Below are positions 41,191 through 50,161 of a stretch of 64,000 nt of DNA, piece after piece (within the stretch, counting starts at the first letter, position 1; each line of letters begins with the position of its first letter). The DNA comes from JAWSVE01 sp050633885 (GTDB lineage: Bacteria > Pseudomonadota > Gammaproteobacteria > Pseudomonadales > Cellvibrionaceae): contig JBOEHK010000002.1 in assembly GCA_050633885.1 (NCBI GenBank), forward strand, positions 62,001-126,000, read 5' to 3'. The notes under the pieces are model-generated. The model worked only from the letters and a program-made list of their open reading frames with translations. It was not told the DNA's origin and did no database searches. The position numbers and the translations under genes were made by a program.

Positions 41191-42638
41191 GCGAAGAAAA
41201 GCGCTTACCCTATGACTTTGCATCTGACCATGGTGTCTTATTAGAGGATGGCAAGTTATTGTTTAAGCCTGGTTTACAGTTGCCTACAATTTTAGAAATC
41301 AGGCGTTTTGTTGGAAAAGCGTTTGAGTTCTCTGAAGTGACGGATCAAGAATTTCAATCCAAGTTGACATCGCTTTATCAAAGCGGTGATGGTGCTGCTC
41401 AGCGAGCAGTGGATGAAATTGGCGCTGAGTTTGATCTCACTAGCTTGGCGGATGATATTCCGCAAAACAGTGATCTTTTATCTGGTGAAGATGATGCCCC
41501 GGTTATTCGCTTGATCAATGCCATTCTTTCTCAGGCAGTTCGTGACAAAGCATCTGATATTCACTTAGAACCTTTTGAGGATCGCATTGCTGTTCGCTTC
41601 CGTGTTGACGGCGTATTGACTGAAGTGCTTTCGCCAAAGCCAGAGCTAGCACCTGTGTTAGTTTCTCGATTAAAAGTTATGGCGCGTTTAGATATTGCGG
41701 AAAAACGTTTGCCACAAGATGGTCGCATTACTGTCAAACTTGCTGGCCATGGCGTTGATATTCGTGTCTCTACTATTCCTTCTGCTCACGGCGAGCGTGT
41801 TGTTTTGCGTCTGCTCGATCAATCTGCGGGCCAGTTAGGCTTAGAGCAGTTGGCGATGGCACCGGTTGTTAAAGAGCGCTATCAATCGGCATTAAAAAAA
41901 CCTCACGGTATTATCTTGGTTACTGGCCCAACCGGTTCTGGTAAAACAACCAGCTTGTATGCGGGATTAAGTTCTATCAATGATAGAAGCCGAAATATTT
42001 TAACGATCGAAGATCCAATCGAATATTTACTGCCAGGTATTGGCCAAACTCAAGTGAATGCAAAAGTAGATATGACGTTTGCAAGAGGCTTGCGTGCAAT
42101 TTTACGACAAGACCCAGATGTAGTCATGGTGGGTGAGATTCGTGACGCTGAGACTGCATCGATTGCTGTGCAAGCCAGTTTGACAGGCCATTTGGTTTTA
42201 TCCACGTTACATACCAATACAGCAATTGGTGCGATTACGCGGTTACAAGATATGGGCGTAGAACCTTTCTTGTTGTCTTCAAGTATTGAGGTTGTTATGG
42301 CGCAACGCTTGGTGCGTTTGCTATGTGACTGCAAAGAACCTTATTCGCCAACACCAGCTGAACAAGAACGCTTTGATATTCCAGCAGATGCAAAATTATT
42401 TCACCCTAAAGGCTGTAGCAAATGTAATCACGGTGGTTATCGTGGTCGTAGCGGTATTTATGAATTAATTGAAATTGACGATACGTTGCGTCAGATGATT
42501 CATGAATCTGCAGGTGAGCAAGCCATGCTTGCTTATGCTCGACAACATAGTGAGTCGATCAATCAAGATGGCCGCAATCGTGTACTAGCCGGTGATACGA
42601 GTATCGAAGAAGTCCTGCGCGTTACGGCGACGGCCTAA
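41187..42638 (+). CDS. gspE: type II secretion system ATPase GspE
   Basis: Cytoplasmic ATPase powering pseudopilus assembly. Starting with GTG within the gspD stop (GTGA), it has 483 residues. The catalytic core has Walker A GPTGSGKTT (247-255, Lys253), the Asp box TIEDPIEY, Walker B LRQDPDVVMVGEIRD and the His box GHLVLSTLHTN. The zinc domain (about 385-425) has CDCKEPY and GCSKCNHGGYRGR. The N1E domain (residues 1-90) that contacts GspL is short. Lies between gspD and gspF in standard order. Confidence 0.96.
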   Translation: MSEEKRLPYDFASDHGVLLEDGKLLFKPGLQLPTILEIRRFVGKAFEFSEVTDQEFQSKLTSLYQSGDGAAQRAVDEIGAEFDLTSLADDIPQNSDLLSGEDDAPVIRLINAILSQAVRDKASDIHLEPFEDRIAVRFRVDGVLTEVLSPKPELAPVLVSRLKVMARLDIAEKRLPQDGRITVKLAGHGVDIRVSTIPSAHGERVVLRLLDQSAGQLGLEQLAMAPVVKERYQSALKKPHGIILVTGPTGSGKTTSLYAGLSSINDRSRNILTIEDPIEYLLPGIGQTQVNAKVDMTFARGLRAILRQDPDVVMVGEIRDAETASIAVQASLTGHLVLSTLHTNTAIGAITRLQDMGVEPFLLSSSIEVVMAQRLVRLLCDCKEPYSPTPAEQERFDIPADAKLFHPKGCSKCNHGGYRGRSGIYELIEIDDTLRQMIHESAGEQAMLAYARQHSESINQDGRNRVLAGDTSIEEVLRVTATA

Positions 42639-42656
42639 AGAGGAATTGGAAAGACC

Positions 42657-43886
42657 ATGCCCGCTTTTAGTTACCGTGCAATTAATCCCGTCGGCAAAAC
42701 AGTTAAAGGTGTTTTGGAAGGCGATACGGAACGGCAAGTTCGTTCCCAGCTTCGTTCGCAAAAATTAAAGCCCTTAGAAGTACACAGTGTTGCAAATAAA
42801 GAGTCGGCTAGCAATGACAGTGGCTCTTTCTTATTTTTCCGCCGAAATAAAAAACTATCGAGTAAAGACTTATCGTTAGTGACACGCCAAATTGCCTCGC
42901 TTGTACAATCGGGTTTACCTCTGGACGAAACATTACAGATCGCTGCAAAGCAGAGTCGCAAACAAAGTACAACAGGTATGTTGTTACAGGTTCGTTCAAA
43001 AGTGCTTGAAGGAAGAAGTTTAGCGCAAGCGTTAGGTGAAAATCCGAAGGCGTTTGATCATATGTATCGGGCTATGGTCCGCGCCGGTGAAAGTGCAGGG
43101 TTTTTAGGAAAAGTACTGGAGCAATTAGCGGAATACACAGAATCGAGCCAACACACAAAACAAAAAATGCAAATGGCGATGATTTACCCATTGGTTTTGT
43201 TGGGGGTGAGTTTTGCTGTTGTTGGTTTGTTGATGACGTTTGTTGTACCTAAATTGGTGGGCATGTTCCAGCATTCCAGCCGTGAGTTGCCGACACTGAC
43301 AAAAATATTAATTTCTGTTAGTGAGTTTGTTGGTTCTTATTGGGGATTAGCAACGCTGGCTGCAATCATTGGTGCATTTGTTGGTTTTAGATTTTGGCTA
43401 AAAGATAAAAAACATCAAATGCTATGGCATCGTTTTTTATTAAAAGTGCCATTGATCAAAGATGTTATCTTACAGTCTGATAGCGCGAGATTTTCTTCCA
43501 CGTTGTCAATATTGCTTAATAGTGGTGTTCCGTTACTTGAGGCAATAAGAATTGCAGGGCAAGTCTTAAATAATCAAGTATTGCGTGCGAGCAGTGAAAA
43601 TATTGCTGTTGCAGTCCAAGAAGGCAGTAGTCTTCATCGCGCAATGCAGAAAGCGGATGTGTTTCCACCACTACTTGTGCAAATGGTTGCTAGCGGAGAA
43701 GCAAATGGCACGTTGGCAGAACAGTTGAGTCACGCTGCTCGTAACCAAGAGCGAGAATTAGAAATGATGCTGGGAACAACCATGGGACTGTTAGAACCAT
43801 TAACGGTTGTTTTTATGGGTGGTTTGGTTATGACGATTATGCTGGCAATCTTATTGCCTATTTTCAATATTAATAAACTCGTATAA
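42657..43886 (+). CDS. gspF: type II secretion system inner-membrane platform protein GspF
   Basis: Polytopic platform protein that couples GspE rotation to pseudopilin addition. The 409-residue protein begins MPAFSYRAINPVGKTVKGVLEGDTE (in two parts), as GspF does. It has two repeated GspF domains (about 75-195 and 275-400), marked by TRQIASLVQSGLPLDETL and ARFSSTLSILLNSGVPLLEA. Three membrane helices lie at about 175-200, 225-250 and 380-402. It ends ILLPIFNINKLV. It follows gspE by 18 bp. Confidence 0.96.
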   Translation: MPAFSYRAINPVGKTVKGVLEGDTERQVRSQLRSQKLKPLEVHSVANKESASNDSGSFLFFRRNKKLSSKDLSLVTRQIASLVQSGLPLDETLQIAAKQSRKQSTTGMLLQVRSKVLEGRSLAQALGENPKAFDHMYRAMVRAGESAGFLGKVLEQLAEYTESSQHTKQKMQMAMIYPLVLLGVSFAVVGLLMTFVVPKLVGMFQHSSRELPTLTKILISVSEFVGSYWGLATLAAIIGAFVGFRFWLKDKKHQMLWHRFLLKVPLIKDVILQSDSARFSSTLSILLNSGVPLLEAIRIAGQVLNNQVLRASSENIAVAVQEGSSLHRAMQKADVFPPLLVQMVASGEANGTLAEQLSHAARNQERELEMMLGTTMGLLEPLTVVFMGGLVMTIMLAILLPIFNINKLV

Positions 43887-43936
43887 ATCAAAATTAAAAA
43901 TACAAAATAGTGAAAGATGTATCTTAGGAGTGACAA

Positions 43937-44431
43937 ATGAAAACCGCTGAAAAAAAAATATCATCGTTGAAAATGAAAACGGGAATCTATCATCAACAAC
44001 GTGGTTTCAATCTCATCGAGATTTTAGTTGTACTCGTTATTATGGGATTGCTAATCAGTATCGTGGCGCCTAACTTGATTGGCGAAGCAGATAAAGCACG
44101 AACGCAAAAAGTGTTTGCTGATTTTCGTGCCATAGAAACTGCGCTTAAAATTTATCGATTAGATAATTATAATTACCCAACCACTGAACAAGGATTGGAA
44201 GCATTAGTAGAGAAACCAACATTAGATCCAGTTCCGAAAAAATGGAAAGCAGATGGATACTTAGAAGAGTTACCCGTTGATCCATGGGGAAATGCCTATA
44301 AATACCAAAGCCCTGGCGAGAATGGAAAAGTCGATATTTATACACTCGGCGCAGATGACTCACCTGAAGGCGAAGAGCAAAATATGGATCTTGGTAATTG
44401 GATGAATCCAGAGGAATTAGTTGAAGAGTAA
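43937..44431 (+). CDS. gspG: type II secretion system major pseudopilin GspG
   Basis: Main subunit of the pseudopilus. The 164-residue precursor has a 23-residue leader cut at QRG/FNLIE with Glu at mature position 5 (residue 28), followed by the hydrophobic helix ILVVLVIMGLLISIVAPNLIG. The globular part has DNYNYPTTEQGLEALVEKP, the ELPVDPWGNAYKYQSPGENG calcium-loop region and DIYTLGADDSPEGE. TAGGAG stands 6 bases before the ATG. The leader is longer than usual and an internal ATG at residue 13 is possible but less likely. Confidence 0.96.
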   Translation: MKTAEKKISSLKMKTGIYHQQRGFNLIEILVVLVIMGLLISIVAPNLIGEADKARTQKVFADFRAIETALKIYRLDNYNYPTTEQGLEALVEKPTLDPVPKKWKADGYLEELPVDPWGNAYKYQSPGENGKVDIYTLGADDSPEGEEQNMDLGNWMNPEELVEE

Positions 44432-44494
44432 TGACAGTTTATTATTAATTCGAGCACCTCGACAAGACATGAAGCAAAGCCAAAGGGTTGTCTT

Positions 44495-45070
44495 TTGAAA
44501 AACATCGGCAGCAATAAACGTCTCTGTAGTTCGCAGGGTTTTTCGTTAATCGAAATATTGGTGGTCATGTTTATTATCGGCATTATGTCGAGTGCCGTGA
44601 TGTTATCAATCGATATTGGTAACCCTTCAAGTTCTGGAGAGATTTTAGACGAGAAAATTGAAAAATTGTTAATTCTATCGTCGTTGGCAGAAGACGAAGC
44701 GGTATTAACTGGAGACCCAGTTGGCTTGGTGTTACAGCCTCCACATGAAGAGTCAGTTTGGCAGTTATCATGGCAACGATACCGTGGGGGAGAATGGATT
44801 GAGGCAGGCGAACCATTTGAGAGCGACTCATTTCCAGACAATATAGAGGTTACCTTAGAGGTCGAAGGAGAATTAGTTGATTTTCCAAGATTGGTTGACA
44901 ATGAAGTGCCTCCTTTGCCCAGTATTATTTTTTATCCAGGCGGAGAAGTGACTCCGTTTGTGAAAACAATTTTTAATGCGTCAGAAATAGACAGCCAAAT
45001 TATTCTAACCAGTGAACGCATTGGAACGATTGAACAGTTAACAGCAGAAGAGGCTCAAGAAATCTTTTAA
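44495..45070 (+). CDS. gspH: type II secretion system minor pseudopilin GspH
   Basis: Minor pseudopilin near the pseudopilus tip. The 191-residue precursor starts with TTG at 44495 (AAAGGG upstream). The prepilin site is SSQG/FSLIE (cut after residue 15, Glu at residue 20), followed by the hydrophobic helix ILVVMFIIGIMSSAVMLSID. The C-terminal region is divergent, as usual for GspH, with PVGLVLQPPHEESVWQLSW and IIFYPGGEVTPF, which match the family's pattern. It lies between gspG and gspI. Confidence 0.9.
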   Translation: MKNIGSNKRLCSSQGFSLIEILVVMFIIGIMSSAVMLSIDIGNPSSSGEILDEKIEKLLILSSLAEDEAVLTGDPVGLVLQPPHEESVWQLSWQRYRGGEWIEAGEPFESDSFPDNIEVTLEVEGELVDFPRLVDNEVPPLPSIIFYPGGEVTPFVKTIFNASEIDSQIILTSERIGTIEQLTAEEAQEIF

Positions 45071-45123
45071 TGGTTTCTATCAATTAAAAAATTCACCATT
45101 AAGATGCAGACACAAATAGCCGG

Positions 45124-45564
45124 ATGAAAAAATCAAAGCTCACAAGCGTTAAGACAGTAAGCATTGTTTTAGGCTTCACGTTAGTTGAGGTCATGGTGGC
45201 CTTAGCGGTTATTGCTATTGCGCTGCCGGCACTGATGTCGCAAATCGTTCAAATGATGGATGGTAGTGAGCATATCCGTGACAAAACAATTGCAGGCTGG
45301 GTTGCTCAAAATCAATTAGAAATGTTGACTATAGAATTTCAAATCAATCAAACATTACTAAAAGGTAAAGCAACAGGCGAAGCCGATATGGCAGACAGAA
45401 AGTGGTATTGGGAGATTGTATCGGAGAAGCAACCAAGCGACCTAATACCAGGGATTTGGAAGCAAACGGTGTCTGTTGGCCCCAGTGCTGACGAATATAT
45501 AACGTCTGTTGTTGGGTTTGTTAGAGAGGATCAAAGTCAAACTTCAAATACAGCAACAAGATAG
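45124..45564 (+). CDS. gspI: type II secretion system minor pseudopilin GspI
   Basis: Tip pseudopilin that initiates the pseudopilus with GspJ and GspK. The 146-residue precursor has a 17-residue leader and the site VLG/FTLVEVMVAL (Glu at residue 22). The family segment TIAGWVAQNQLEMLTIE (about 59-75) and KWYWEIVSEKQPS (about 98-110) are diagnostic. A 127-bp gap without a gene separates it from gspJ, which is longer than the other spacings in the operon. Confidence 0.94.
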   Translation: MKKSKLTSVKTVSIVLGFTLVEVMVALAVIAIALPALMSQIVQMMDGSEHIRDKTIAGWVAQNQLEMLTIEFQINQTLLKGKATGEADMADRKWYWEIVSEKQPSDLIPGIWKQTVSVGPSADEYITSVVGFVREDQSQTSNTATR

Positions 45565-45691
45565 CTATTTTATACAGCATGAAGAATGCTCTTATTATTT
45601 TCCTAATCATTTTTGAACGTAATGTGAAAGATAATTAAGTGCGATTGAAATAGAAGCCATTGATTTCTCTGAGAAGATAAGAACATAAATC

Positions 45692-46396
45692 ATGAAAAAG
45701 CTGCAACCAATCAAACAACTAAAAGGCCAAGCAGGTTTTACCTTACTTGAAGTTTTAATTGCGATAGCAGTAACAGTCACGGTTGCGGGTATGGCTTATA
45801 CTTTTTTTGATAGCGCTATTGAAGCATCTGAAAGTAGTGAAGAAGTTTTAAAAAATGTGAACGAGCTAGAAACTGTTTGGCAATTGTTGGCCACAGACGT
45901 TCATCATATGATAGACCGGAAATTACCGAGTTCGTCAGTGTCTGTCGGTAGTAGTAGCGGAAATGCGCCTGCATTCATGGGGGGTGACCCTAGTGTGGCG
46001 AATACTAATTTTTTGCAAGGCGAATATCTTTTGCGCTTTGTTCGAGACGGATGGGCTAACCCATTACAACAAGTACGCTCCGATCTACAAAGAGTGGGTT
46101 ATCGTTGGCAAGATGAACAGCTATGGCGGGAGTATTGGGCTGAAAGAAATCAAGCCTATGATACTGAGCCAACAGGTAGGCGTTTGATTGCAGAAAATAT
46201 AACAGCGATTAAGATTCGTTTTTTGCCCAAGACATCTAAAAGTGTTGCCAGTGGTCCTTGGGTCAATGAATGGCCACCAACGCGCTCGTCATCAAGCGTT
46301 GGTCAAGTTGGCTCTATGCCAATAGCTTTTGAGATTACGTTAACGCTCGAAGGTATGGGTGATGTACAGCGAACATTTGCATTGCCGGGTGTGTGA
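45692..46396 (+). CDS. gspJ: type II secretion system minor pseudopilin GspJ
   Basis: Tip pseudopilin of 234 residues. The leader is cut at GQAG/FTLLEVLIAI (residues 15/16, Glu at 20). The globular part has LETVWQLLATDVHHMIDRK (about 66-84), LLRFVRDGWANPLQQVRSDLQRVGYRW in two pieces and the PIAFEITLTLEGMG strand near the end, as in GspJ. The stop overlaps the gspK start by 4 bases (GTGA). Together with GspI and GspK it forms the tip complex. Confidence 0.94.
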   Translation: MKKLQPIKQLKGQAGFTLLEVLIAIAVTVTVAGMAYTFFDSAIEASESSEEVLKNVNELETVWQLLATDVHHMIDRKLPSSSVSVGSSSGNAPAFMGGDPSVANTNFLQGEYLLRFVRDGWANPLQQVRSDLQRVGYRWQDEQLWREYWAERNQAYDTEPTGRRLIAENITAIKIRFLPKTSKSVASGPWVNEWPPTRSSSSVGQVGSMPIAFEITLTLEGMGDVQRTFALPGV

Positions 46397-47451
46397 GTGT
46401 GGACGTACAAAAAAATAGACAGTACCTGCAAAAGCAACTTCCGAAAAAAAATGAGGGCGCTGCTTTAATTATGGCGTTGTTAATTGTCGTTATGGTGTCA
46501 GTGTTAGCTGTGAAATTTAGCGAATCGTTTAACCTAAATGTCGCAAGATCTGAAAATCGTTGGTACGGAGCACAAGCAAAAAATTATTTGTTAGCGACAG
46601 AGTCAATGGCAGGCTATTTTTTAGAGCAAGATGCCAATGAGAATGAAATTGATGAGTTAACAGAAGCATGGAATGCCGATTTGGTCATGCCAACAGATGA
46701 AGGTTTATTGGAAGCAAAATTAGAAGATGCTCAAGGGCGATACAATCTAAATGGATTATCAATCAAAGCCAATATACCGGATAAAAACACAAATCCGCAA
46801 TTGCATGAAAAGTTTTCGGCGCAACAAAAACGGTTTATTCGATTACTGCAAACGTTTGAAAGTTATCCATTAACGCAAGAAGAGGCAATATCAATTACTG
46901 AAGCAGCCATTGATTGGGTTGATAATGATGGCGATAACGTGACAGGGTTTGGTGGTGCAGAATCATTGCATTACAGTAATAAACAGCCGAGTTATCTACC
47001 TGCGAACCAATTGTTCGACAGCGTTAGTGAGTTACAAATGGTTGAAGGAATGACTCCTGAACTCTATCGATTACTAGAACCATTGATCTGTGTATTACCT
47101 GACGCGGAAACGACATTAAATGTAAACACCGCGTTACCTGAATTATTGAGAACAATTAACCGGCCGGATGATCTAACGCCGTTACGTGCCGAAGATGTTA
47201 CAACCATTGAAGAAGAGCGAAGTTTACAACCAGCAGAAGATATTAATGATTTTTTTTCAAATCCTGCCATTCAATCGATTATTCCTGCAGGTGCGGCAAC
47301 AGGTGGTTATGGCGTGAGTACAGACTACTTTATAATGTTTGCAAAGACGACGGTAGGAGAACAAATTCGTTTTGTGATTAGTTATCTTCATCGTGATCCA
47401 GAAAAAGAGGGGAAAGTCGTCACCTTAAAAAGACGATATACCAGCTATTAA
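46393..47451 (+). CDS. gspK: type II secretion system minor pseudopilin GspK
   Basis: Large tip pseudopilin that caps the pseudopilus. The 352-residue precursor starts with GTG overlapping gspJ. The prepilin site is NEG/AALIMALLIVVMVSV (cut after residue 22); Glu at mature position 5 is absent, which is normal for GspK. The KTE-type helical insert includes YLPANQLFDSVSELQMVEGM and CVLPDAETTLNVNTALPELL. It ends with VISYLHRDPEKEGKVVTLKRR. It is 37-79 bp ahead of gspL, depending on which gspL start is used. Confidence 0.95.
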   Translation: MSVDVQKNRQYLQKQLPKKNEGAALIMALLIVVMVSVLAVKFSESFNLNVARSENRWYGAQAKNYLLATESMAGYFLEQDANENEIDELTEAWNADLVMPTDEGLLEAKLEDAQGRYNLNGLSIKANIPDKNTNPQLHEKFSAQQKRFIRLLQTFESYPLTQEEAISITEAAIDWVDNDGDNVTGFGGAESLHYSNKQPSYLPANQLFDSVSELQMVEGMTPELYRLLEPLICVLPDAETTLNVNTALPELLRTINRPDDLTPLRAEDVTTIEEERSLQPAEDINDFFSNPAIQSIIPAGAATGGYGVSTDYFIMFAKTTVGEQIRFVISYLHRDPEKEGKVVTLKRRYTSY

Positions 47452-47530
47452 CTGTTTGAAAAATATTTTATAACCTGAAAGTTTTAAAATGTTACTTCTC
47501 AGTTTTTTAGTAAAAATATTGAGGCTAAGA

Positions 47531-48943
47531 GTGTCTAGTACACAAAATAAAAAAATGTCTATACAAGCTGTCGTGCAATTAGTACGAGGCTCCACCACTG
47601 ATGTGGAAAATAGCACTGTAGATCAGAACCTCGAAAATCTTGAGGGTCTTGACGGTTTGAATGCTGTTGATGAACAGTCTGCGGGAAAAAAACTATCTCA
47701 AGCAAACTATCAATGGCGTCTGTGTGATGAAGATGGGCTGTGGAAAACTAATTTGCACAGTGGGTCTGTTCAACAGTTTAGGGATGCGTTTCCATCTAAT
47801 GCGACTGATATACAGGTCTGTTTATTGTTGTCGGGCACAGAAGTGATAACACAATCTGTACCTATCAATATTAAAGAGCGTCGACATTTACAAAAATTAG
47901 TGCCTTATGAGCTAGAAGATAATCTAACGGATGAAATTGACGATTTACATTTTGCGTTGGCAACCCCTTCAGAAAATGAAGTGGTCACGGCTTACGTCAA
48001 TGATGAGTGGTTTTCTTCACAAATTGAAGATTTAGAAAGTGCCGGCTTCGAAGTGTCTCACTGTTTCTCTGAGCCATTGATGCTACCGCGAGAAGAAAAT
48101 ACTTGGACGCTGCGTTTGGATGATCAATTGCATGTTCATTATGGTCACGGCTTAGGTTTTACCGTTGAGCAATCATTAGCCAGTATTGTCTTAACGAGTT
48201 TAGCGGAAAAAAACACAATACCTGAAAAAATAGTATTACTGGCAGCTGATCAATACCATATTGATTTGCTTTTTCAATATTTACCGGAAGCGCTTAAACA
48301 CAATTTGCAAGACAATGTGGAAAGCGATCCTGATGATTATGAAGCTCAGAGTTCACCCTCTAAAAGACTTGAAGCTAGAATTGCTGAAGGGTGGGATAGT
48401 TTAGATATTGCTCATGTTGCCGACCTAGACTTACGACAAGGCGGTTATGCTCGTCAGCTGCCTTTAAAAAAATGGTGGTCGGAATGGCGAAACGTTTCCT
48501 TTTTGGGTTTAGCAGCGTTATTGATTTACGTGGGTGTTAACATTGCTCAGATACAAGTATTTAAGTCAAAGCGAGCAGATGTTGTTGCTGAAAGATCTGC
48601 AGTATTTAGTCAGGTTGTTAAAGGCCGCGAACAAAATGCTGAAAAACAATTAAAAAATAAAATCGCCGAGTATGAAACGACATCATCGACTGGCAGCGTA
48701 ATTGAAATGTATGCTCTAGTAGCGCCCCTAATTACGGATAACAAAGATGTTAATTTGAGGACGCTTCGTTACACCGGCCAAACAGGTGATATGCAGTTAA
48801 CCTTAGAAGCAAAAAGCTACGGCAGCGTTTTAGCGTTAAGTGAAGAAATTAACAAGAAGGGACTACAGGCTCGCTTGCAGAATACGAGCCAGCAAGGAGA
48901 GCAGCAACAAGCGCGTATGGTTATTTCGAGGGCAGCATTGTGA
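47531..48943 (+). CDS. gspL: type II secretion system protein GspL
   Basis: Bitopic inner-membrane protein that recruits GspE and pairs with GspM. I favour the GTG at 47531 because GAGG lies 6 bases upstream; an in-frame ATG at 47489 gives 14 more hydrophobic residues without a ribosome site. The cytoplasmic actin-like domain (to about 335) has VPINIKERRHLQKLVPYELED. The single helix is FLGLAALLIYVGVNIAQI, and the periplasmic ferredoxin-like domain ends ARMVISRAAL. Residues 15-60 are an acidic, poorly conserved insert. GspM overlaps by 4 bases. Confidence 0.93.
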   Translation: MSSTQNKKMSIQAVVQLVRGSTTDVENSTVDQNLENLEGLDGLNAVDEQSAGKKLSQANYQWRLCDEDGLWKTNLHSGSVQQFRDAFPSNATDIQVCLLLSGTEVITQSVPINIKERRHLQKLVPYELEDNLTDEIDDLHFALATPSENEVVTAYVNDEWFSSQIEDLESAGFEVSHCFSEPLMLPREENTWTLRLDDQLHVHYGHGLGFTVEQSLASIVLTSLAEKNTIPEKIVLLAADQYHIDLLFQYLPEALKHNLQDNVESDPDDYEAQSSPSKRLEARIAEGWDSLDIAHVADLDLRQGGYARQLPLKKWWSEWRNVSFLGLAALLIYVGVNIAQIQVFKSKRADVVAERSAVFSQVVKGREQNAEKQLKNKIAEYETTSSTGSVIEMYALVAPLITDNKDVNLRTLRYTGQTGDMQLTLEAKSYGSVLALSEEINKKGLQARLQNTSQQGEQQQARMVISRAAL

Positions 48944-49416
48944 ATTGGTTTTATCAGCAAAATCGTCGTGAGCAAATTGCATTAATTGTTTGTGCTATTT
49001 GTGTCTCAGTGTACCTTGTTTGGATGCTCGGTTTAAAACCTTTAGCAAACGCAACCGCGCAATCGAAAACAAATTTTGAAAAAACGTCAGCATCACTAGC
49101 AAAAGTAAAATCTTTAGCGATTACGCTGAAGTATCATGAACAAAATGCGAAAAAAACTGCAGGTTCTGGTCGAATTAATATCGCAAATTTAATTGATTCC
49201 TCGACAAAATCTAATGGGTTAAATTTTGCAACATTAAATCCAAGCCGCAATGGAGAAGAAGCAACAGTACGATTTGATAACGCCGTGTTGTCGAGTATCG
49301 TTCAATGGGTTTATGAATTAGAAACAGTTCATAGTGTACAAGTGCAGGATTTAAATCTAGTGGCAGCTAGCCAGCCGGGTCAAGCGATGGTGACAATAAG
49401 GTTGCGTAAAAACTAA
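48940..49416 (+). CDS. gspM: type II secretion system protein GspM
   Basis: Small bitopic protein that stabilises GspL. The 158-residue protein starts with GTG in the gspL stop (GTGA). It begins MNWFYQQNRREQIALIVCAI, with the membrane helix at about 12-30, followed by a helical linker and a ferredoxin-like domain (INIANLIDSSTKSNGLNFAT, IVQWVYELETVHSVQVQDLN), ending VTIRLRKN. The order L-M-N and the length are standard. Confidence 0.94.
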   Translation: MNWFYQQNRREQIALIVCAICVSVYLVWMLGLKPLANATAQSKTNFEKTSASLAKVKSLAITLKYHEQNAKKTAGSGRINIANLIDSSTKSNGLNFATLNPSRNGEEATVRFDNAVLSSIVQWVYELETVHSVQVQDLNLVAASQPGQAMVTIRLRKN

Positions 49417-49417
49417 C

Positions 49418-50161
49418 ATGAAAAAAACGAGTTGGATTATATTGCTGGGCACTTTGTGGTTTGTGTTAATCATACGAACTATGCCTGCTCAATGGGGTAT
49501 TTGGCTTGCAGGCACACCTGCGCAGATGGAAGGCGTTAGCGGAACAGTTTGGTCGGGACGAGCTGAAAATGTTGTTTTGCCTTATGACGGCGGTGTTTTT
49601 GCGTTAGGCGAATTAAACTGGCAATTAAAGCCGTTGTCATTGTTGACGTTAAATCCTTGCGCGACGGTAACGACAAAACTTTCTAACCAAACAGTGGAAG
49701 GTGTAGCTTGCTCGAGTATTACAGGGAATCTGACGTTAAAAGATTTAGAAATAAACCTTCCTGCGGCGGCTGCCGAAATGTGGGCGCCAGTCAGCGTACA
49801 AGGTGATGTTTTTGTACAAATCGCTTCATTAAAAATGTCTGGCGATAAAATTAAAGTATTAGCAGGAAAAGGTAGCTGGACGGGCGCTAAGTATCATAAT
49901 AGCCAAACATGGATGAGTTTAGGTGCCATTGCTTTTGAATTGTCAGAGGGAAAAAACGGCGGTATTGCTGCGAAAGTATTTGATCTGGAAGGCCCGCTTG
50001 AATTGGATTTGCAATCCCAATTTAATTTAACCGGTGATTTTGATATCCGAGGTAATATTGTTTTACGTCAAAATGCACCGCAAGAAATAGCTCAGTTATT
50101 GATGATTATTGCAAAACAAACAGATAAAGGACGTTACAAATTTGAATGGGTTAGTGGCTAA
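49418..50161 (+). CDS. gspN: type II secretion system protein GspN
   Basis: Accessory inner-membrane protein of the secretion platform, present in only part of T2SS operons. The 247-residue protein has one N-terminal anchor (SWIILLGTLWFVLIIRTMPAQW, about 4-25) and a beta-rich periplasmic part with GVSGTVWSGRAENV, LGELNWQLKPLSLL and FNLTGDFDIRGNIVLR, typical of GspN. It starts one base after the gspM stop, and its own stop TAA overlaps the ATG of the ApbE gene (TAATG), so translation of the two is probably coupled. Confidence 0.93.
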   Translation: MKKTSWIILLGTLWFVLIIRTMPAQWGIWLAGTPAQMEGVSGTVWSGRAENVVLPYDGGVFALGELNWQLKPLSLLTLNPCATVTTKLSNQTVEGVACSSITGNLTLKDLEINLPAAAAEMWAPVSVQGDVFVQIASLKMSGDKIKVLAGKGSWTGAKYHNSQTWMSLGAIAFELSEGKNGGIAAKVFDLEGPLELDLQSQFNLTGDFDIRGNIVLRQNAPQEIAQLLMIIAKQTDKGRYKFEWVSG

